Below are positions 60,642 through 64,000 of a DNA stretch of 64,000 nt, in pieces. The notes beneath the pieces are model-generated. The model had not been told where the DNA came from and searched no databases. It saw only the letters and a list, made by a program, of their open reading frames with translations. The translations under genes were made by a program, and so were the position numbers. Positions within the stretch are counted from its first letter, which is position 1; each line of letters opens with the position of its first letter. This DNA comes from Nanobdellota archaeon (GTDB lineage: Archaea > Nanobdellota > Nanobdellia > Parvarchaeales > Parvarchaeaceae). Where the stretch lies: contig JAKASS010000004.1 in NCBI GenBank assembly GCA_021818905.1, positions 1 through 64,000 of the forward strand, in the 5' to 3' direction.

Positions 60642-61316
60642 TTAGTCAGCGTATAACACTCTCCATCTTGTGTCTTTTACGTGCGCATTGGCCGATAAGC
60701 GTGCGTACATTCTGGAACGGAAAGGGAGAAGATCATCTGCATCAAGACCACTTCTTTCAAGCATGAATCCAAGGCGGTTTATCATCGCTTTATCGTCCAT
60801 TGCTTTTGCGTATTTTTTTAGCTTTCCCGTATCTAAGTCTACTCTCATGTTACTAAAGCTTTCCGATACGTAGAAAAAGTCCGCGCCGAACACCAGACAG
60901 TCGACGATCGCCTTCTCGCGGCTGGCGATAAAAACATTTCCATCGTTTATATAACCGAAGAATCTACTGCGTTTCAACTTTATGAACCTCACGCCGTAGC
61001 CCTCCACATTCAAGCGTTTATGCTGCCTTAAGGCCATTACGTCTATAGACACGGGAATCTGTGTTATACTCTTATAATACGCTAACGCGTATACAAGGCT
61101 TATATATGAGGGATGGACCACATTCGATGCCACTTCGATCGGGTCAGTCCCATCTAGGTAGTATTTGCCGCGTTCTTGGTGTTTGACTAAATCTATTCCT
61201 GACAAGAATAGCGAAACGTAATTTGATGGTTTTCCGATTATCTTGACCGCATCGTTAAGGGTGAATACGTTAAGGTTCTTTGCATTCAGTGCACGGACAA
61301 AATCCTTCGCTTTCAT
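60642..61316 (-). CDS. AbiEi-type antitoxin / regulator (second pair)
   Basis: The 224-residue protein begins MKAKDFVRALNAKNLNVFTL, with DPIEVASNVVHPSYISLVYA, then VFIASREKAIVDCLVF. These correspond to the elements of the antitoxin at 620-1213, so the two are paralogues. It represses its operon and blocks the nucleotidyltransferase. Upstream DNA (61317-61365) is a run of TATATTTATA repeats that may be its operator. Confidence 0.82.
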   Translation of the reverse strand: MKAKDFVRALNAKNLNVFTLNDAVKIIGKPSNYVSLFLSGIDLVKHQERGKYYLDGTDPIEVASNVVHPSYISLVYALAYYKSITQIPVSIDVMALRQHKRLNVEGYGVRFIKLKRSRFFGYINDGNVFIASREKAIVDCLVFGADFFYVSESFSNMRVDLDTGKLKKYAKAMDDKAMINRLGFMLERSGLDADDLLPFRSRMYARLSANAHVKDTRWRVLYAD

Positions 61317-61428
61317 ATATTGTATATTTTATATACTTATATTTATACTTTTATATTTATATAGAGATACGAAATTTACAAAAGGAATATCTTTTAAGTC
61401 TTAGAAGTTCAGAAACGCTTAAATCACC

Positions 61429-61446
61429 GGCTCTGTAGAAATCCTA
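61429..61446. repeat. Lone left end of the IS903-like element
   Basis: GGCTCTGTAGAAATCCTA repeats the IS left end at 38667, but the following bases do not match the IS. It is preceded by TAAATCACC (61420-61428). It probably marks the left boundary of a second cargo unit that includes the 61618 gene and the IS starting at 63958. Confidence 0.75.
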
Positions 61447-61617
61447 AGCCATAGCAGAAATTATCCTGGGCCTCGCTCTTTTTCCAATGGATTCTTCATT
61501 GAATCGCGTGCTGCTCTAAGTATTTCTGTTTGTCGATGCGATAGTGAAAGACATTGATTTAATAAGTAACTACTATAAAATGAAGGGCTTATATAATAGT
61601 TATATCCATGAATATGC

Positions 61618-63423
61618 ATGAGACTTGAAGAGGTATTGCAAGACCCCGTTAGGATAGCTACTATAGACCGGCTTGGACCAAGTGTCCGGCTTGCGATAGA
61701 AAAAACCATCGGGAGATATGAAGGAGCAGCTGCCGGGGCTGTCGCTAATGGATTGGGATGGATTGCTGCGAATATTAAGGATAAAGATGCCGCTGTCGAA
61801 TGTGCAAGGGCCATCGGGAGATATGAAGAAGCAGCTGCTGAGACTGTTACTGATGGATTGGAAATGATCACTTGGGATACTAAGGATAAAGACACTGTGA
61901 TAAATGTCGCTAAGATAATGTCGCTTGATGAGATAGTGAATACCATTGGGAGATATGAAGGAAAGGCTGCTGGGGCTGTTGCTTATAAATTGGGGGTAAT
62001 CGCTGCGAATACTAAAGATAACGACACTGTGATGAATGTCGCTAACATTATGTCGCTTGAGGAGATAGTGAATGCCATTGGGAGATATGAAGGAGAAGCT
62101 GCCGGGGCTGTTGCTTATGGATTGGGGAATATCACTTTGGATACTAAAGATAAAGATGCCACTGTCGAATGTGCAAGGACAATCGGGAGATATGAAGGAG
62201 AAACTGCCGGGGCTGTTGCTTATGGGTTGGGGAATATCGCTCGGGATACCGAGGATAAAGACACTGTCGTTTTGGCATGCGACATCGTAAACAGGGCCGG
62301 AAACAATGTACTCGATTTATTGTGTGCGCAAGACTTCGTAACCATCCATAAGAAGGGGCTGGATACGCTTATAGAAGGAAAGGAAAGTCTCGATGCTGTG
62401 ACCGCTTACGTCAAGTCAGGGGAAGGACTGCCTATCCCCACGCAGGAGAATATCGCCGATTATCGGAGGATAGCGAACGGATATGTCTCCGGTGAATACG
62501 GCATAAGCAAAGGACTGGGTATGAACCAGATACTTATGCTGTTCTCAGTGAAGAAGGAAGACCGTAAAGGATTGGCTGCCCTTGTAAACGCTTCAAGCGA
62601 GAAGGACAGGAAGACGTATTCGATCACTATGAACGATACGGAAGACCGTTCCTTGAGGATAGATCACGGTAAGCTGCCTTATCTCTCCCTTATAGCGGTA
62701 GTAGGTTCAAGGGATCCTGAAAAGGAGACGGAAGCCAGAGGCGTCCTGGGCAAGATAGTGGGTGAAAAGGCTATCAGACGCGCAAGGAACGCCTTCGATT
62801 CCGGCTATAAGTCCATGATCGGGAAGATAGCCGGCTACGTAAAAGAGGGACGCGTGGACCAAGCCATCAAAGAGCTTAAAGACACCAAAGACGAGGCCAT
62901 AAACGACGTACTCGCAGCCGCAGATCACAGGGAGATCGGTATCACGGGAAAGAACGTCCTTGAAGCGGTGGAAAGCAATGATCCACTGGATTATGACGGC
63001 AGGGTACAGATCGCCTGCGTTTATCTTCCCAGAGGATATGAAGAAGGGATATACGATTACTGTAAAGACAAGAGATTCAGCCTTATAAGGTATAGTATAG
63101 GCGGCAGATCGTTAGGGAGCGCCATATGCTACATGGAAGACGACAGACTCCTGGTCGATTCCGTAGAAGGGCACCGCACCTTCAGGAAACCCCAGATATT
63201 CGATGCCGTTTACAGGGACCTTATCGCAAGAGCCGGGGAGAAAGGCGCAAAGGAGATAATATTCAGCGCCGACGGGGTGAACGAGACCCCGAGGGAGTTC
63301 ATGGCCTACCTTAAAAGCCTCGGATGCAGAAAAGGGAAAGCCAAGATGAGACTCGATACTGAAGGATATCTGGAAGCCGATGAGGACATGGTGGAAGGGT
63401 ATGTGCACGGACTCCCACAATAA
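61618..63423 (+). CDS. Repeat protein with acetyltransferase-like C-terminus, cargo of a second mobile unit
   Basis: The 601-residue protein has five helical repeats between residues about 29 and 235, each starting IGRYEG and continuing like AAAGAVAYGLGNIA then DTKDKDAAVECARA. Repeat length alternates (about 35 or 44; the longer holds NVAKIMSLDEIVN). The middle region is novel. Residues about 450-595 resemble a GNAT fold: GGRSLGSAICYMEDDRLLVD, EGHRTFRKPQIFDAVYRDL, then FSADGVNETPREFMAYLKSL. Catalysis is unproven. TATA-like CTTATATAATAG is at about 61588. Confidence 0.7.
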   Translation: MRLEEVLQDPVRIATIDRLGPSVRLAIEKTIGRYEGAAAGAVANGLGWIAANIKDKDAAVECARAIGRYEEAAAETVTDGLEMITWDTKDKDTVINVAKIMSLDEIVNTIGRYEGKAAGAVAYKLGVIAANTKDNDTVMNVANIMSLEEIVNAIGRYEGEAAGAVAYGLGNITLDTKDKDATVECARTIGRYEGETAGAVAYGLGNIARDTEDKDTVVLACDIVNRAGNNVLDLLCAQDFVTIHKKGLDTLIEGKESLDAVTAYVKSGEGLPIPTQENIADYRRIANGYVSGEYGISKGLGMNQILMLFSVKKEDRKGLAALVNASSEKDRKTYSITMNDTEDRSLRIDHGKLPYLSLIAVVGSRDPEKETEARGVLGKIVGEKAIRRARNAFDSGYKSMIGKIAGYVKEGRVDQAIKELKDTKDEAINDVLAAADHREIGITGKNVLEAVESNDPLDYDGRVQIACVYLPRGYEEGIYDYCKDKRFSLIRYSIGGRSLGSAICYMEDDRLLVDSVEGHRTFRKPQIFDAVYRDLIARAGEKGAKEIIFSADGVNETPREFMAYLKSLGCRKGKAKMRLDTEGYLEADEDMVEGYVHGLPQ

Positions 63424-63523
63424 ACTACTTTCTTCCTAGATGTCGGCTCCGCGGTTCGCTCAGTAATAGTGCGTTTTGACTACGTGGCCTGTCGGATACG
63501 ATTTAAATCTGTGATCGCGCATA
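63424..63523. other. Short spacer after the repeat protein gene
   Basis: About 100 bases between convergent genes. I see no gene, promoter or clear hairpin in it. Confidence 0.4.
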
Positions 63524-63640
63524 TTATTTTACCCTCTTGACTTCCATATAGTCTCCTTCTTTTAGTCCTTGATCATTCGGGATAGTCGTGATCAATCGGT
63601 TTGTAGCCTCGTCTTTCCATATCTTTCTTATTATTCTCAT
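63524..63640 (-). CDS. Small AbrB-like protein
   Basis: The 38-residue frame reads MRIIRKIWKDEATNRLITTI, then PNDQGLKEGDYMEVKRVK. The pattern I-x-x-T-I-P-x-x-x-G-L-x-E-G-D-Y-x-E-V is that of archaeal SpoVT/AbrB-type swapped-hairpin proteins, which act as antitoxins or regulators. A TATA-like TTTATAATAAT lies about 25 bases before the ATG, which supports translation. No partner toxin is adjacent. Confidence 0.6.
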   Translation of the reverse strand: MRIIRKIWKDEATNRLITTIPNDQGLKEGDYMEVKRVK

Positions 63641-63741
63641 AGTATTATACGATAATTATTATAAATGCCATTATTTACCGCGAGGCTGTTGCATAATTCG
63701 ATTGCAGAAGGCACTGTTACCAAATACGGTTGGTGAATCTT

Positions 63742-63795
63742 AATTACATCGGCTGCCATCTTTATTTAAGGTGAAAATGGAAAACCGATGTAATT
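63742..63795. repeat. Inverted repeat around a broken transposase start
   Basis: AATTACATCGG (63742-63752) and CCGATGTAATT (63785-63795) are perfect 11-bp inverted repeats with 32 bases between, covering the start codon of the downstream remnant. This may be an IS end or a translation-blocking hairpin. Confidence 0.5.
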
Positions 63796-63957
63796 ATTGT
63801 AAAAGCAGCAGTGTGGATTTAAATGGTTTTAGAAAGACAATAGGCGTGTGCATAACTCGACCAGCAAACCTTTATTCTAAGCCTAAATCGCCTAAAGAAG
63901 CCGGTCTTAATAGTGCAGATGATGGTCAGAGATATCCTTTGTTTTATGAAACTAAGA
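63771..63957 (+). pseudogene. Transposase N-terminal remnant with zinc-ribbon start
   Basis: The frame begins MKMENRCNYCKSSSVDLNGF, then RKTIGVC, the C-x-x-C..N-G form of zinc-ribbon starts in IS1-like and related transposases. The rest is degraded, and the IS at 63958 interrupts it. The TGCATAACTCGA at 63849-63860 resembles an end of the nested IS at 39648. Family is uncertain. Confidence 0.5.
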
Positions 63958-64000
63958 GGCTCTGTAGAAATCCTATGATAATAATATAAGCAAGCTGTAT
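63958..64000 (-). mobile_element. IS903-like insertion sequence, cut by window edge
   Basis: GGCTCTGTAGAAATCCTATG and the next 23 bases are identical to the left end of the IS at 38667, in the same orientation. The transposase 3' end is included; the rest lies beyond the window. It is probably a further full copy, forming the right part of a second cargo unit. Confidence 0.85.

Noticed and set aside
63688-63860. Two GCATAA(T/C)TCGA motifs (about 63691 and 63850) as ends of a further IS
   Set aside because: They are direct, not inverted, and match the 39648 IS end only partly; no transposase lies between them.
1-64000. tRNA, rRNA and CRISPR arrays
   Set aside because: No T-loop/acceptor pairs, no rRNA-like sequence and no regularly spaced direct repeats of 23-37 bases were seen; a covariance scan would be needed for a firm negative.

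Overview
The window reads as one contiguous stretch of archaeal chromosome. The evidence is eukaryote-like ribosomal proteins (eL43/L37Ae, L44e, S27e, P1/L12, P0/L10), RpoP, Pcc1, prefoldin beta, Sec61-beta, Hjc, an ATP-dependent DNA ligase, and TATA boxes 20-30 bases before many starts. Very tight gene packing, a sedolisin-type acid protease, a near-complete TCA cycle and many small extracytoplasmic proteins fit an acidophilic DPANN archaeon of the ARMAN/Micrarchaeota kind. That placement is an inference; there is no rRNA in the window to settle it.

Layout. 1-2434: mobile or defence genes (VapBC cut by the window edge, an AbiE pair, a small membrane protein). 2525-11434: aconitase, two unknown proteins, a class II fumarase/aspartase-like lyase, NMN adenylyltransferase and two tandem cation/proton antiporters, all on the minus strand. 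11544-24422: plus-strand energy block with succinate dehydrogenase (iron-sulfur subunit fused to a membrane anchor), TldD/TldE, a dead IS630-type transposase, succinyl-CoA synthetase, thioredoxin, 2-oxoacid:ferredoxin oxidoreductase and citrate synthase. 24500-28468: a 31-residue cysteine-rich minigene, DNA ligase, agmatinase and a frameshifted nucleoside deoxyribosyltransferase. 28483-35328: archaeal type IV pilus/secretion ATPase and membrane platform plus a sedolisin. 35421-38579: ribosomal proteins, nitroreductase, Sec61-beta, Hjc and a membrane-bound regulator.

38658-41763 is a mobile unit with a perfect 9-bp target duplication (AAGGGTTAT). It starts with a complete IS903-like IS5-family element, contains a second nested IS and a repeat-protein gene, and closes with a lone 16-bp copy of the IS end. 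Its insertion separated a membrane regulator gene from the eL43-rpoP-pcc1-pfdB operon. 42739-46979 has a NUDIX enzyme, a gene split by an amber codon, and a four-gene sugar-phosphate cluster. 47261-48221 and 56566-57635 are two nucleotidyltransferase/HEPN pairs whose starts sit in the same paired ACATATGT element. Between them lie a DUF929-like thioredoxin protein, SurE, L12-L10-L1, a HAD phosphatase and the sufBCD operon with a four-cysteine regulator.

57863-64000 is accessory DNA: a truncated VapBC fused to a regulator remnant, a transglutaminase-like protein, a second AbiE pair, and what looks like a second mobile unit (61429 to beyond the window). That unit has a lone IS end on the left, a repeat/acetyltransferase-like protein, and another copy of the same IS starting at 63958. 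Several genes are broken by single-base changes and there is a run of 14 G, so sequencing error should be separated from true decay. No tRNA, rRNA or CRISPR array was recognised.
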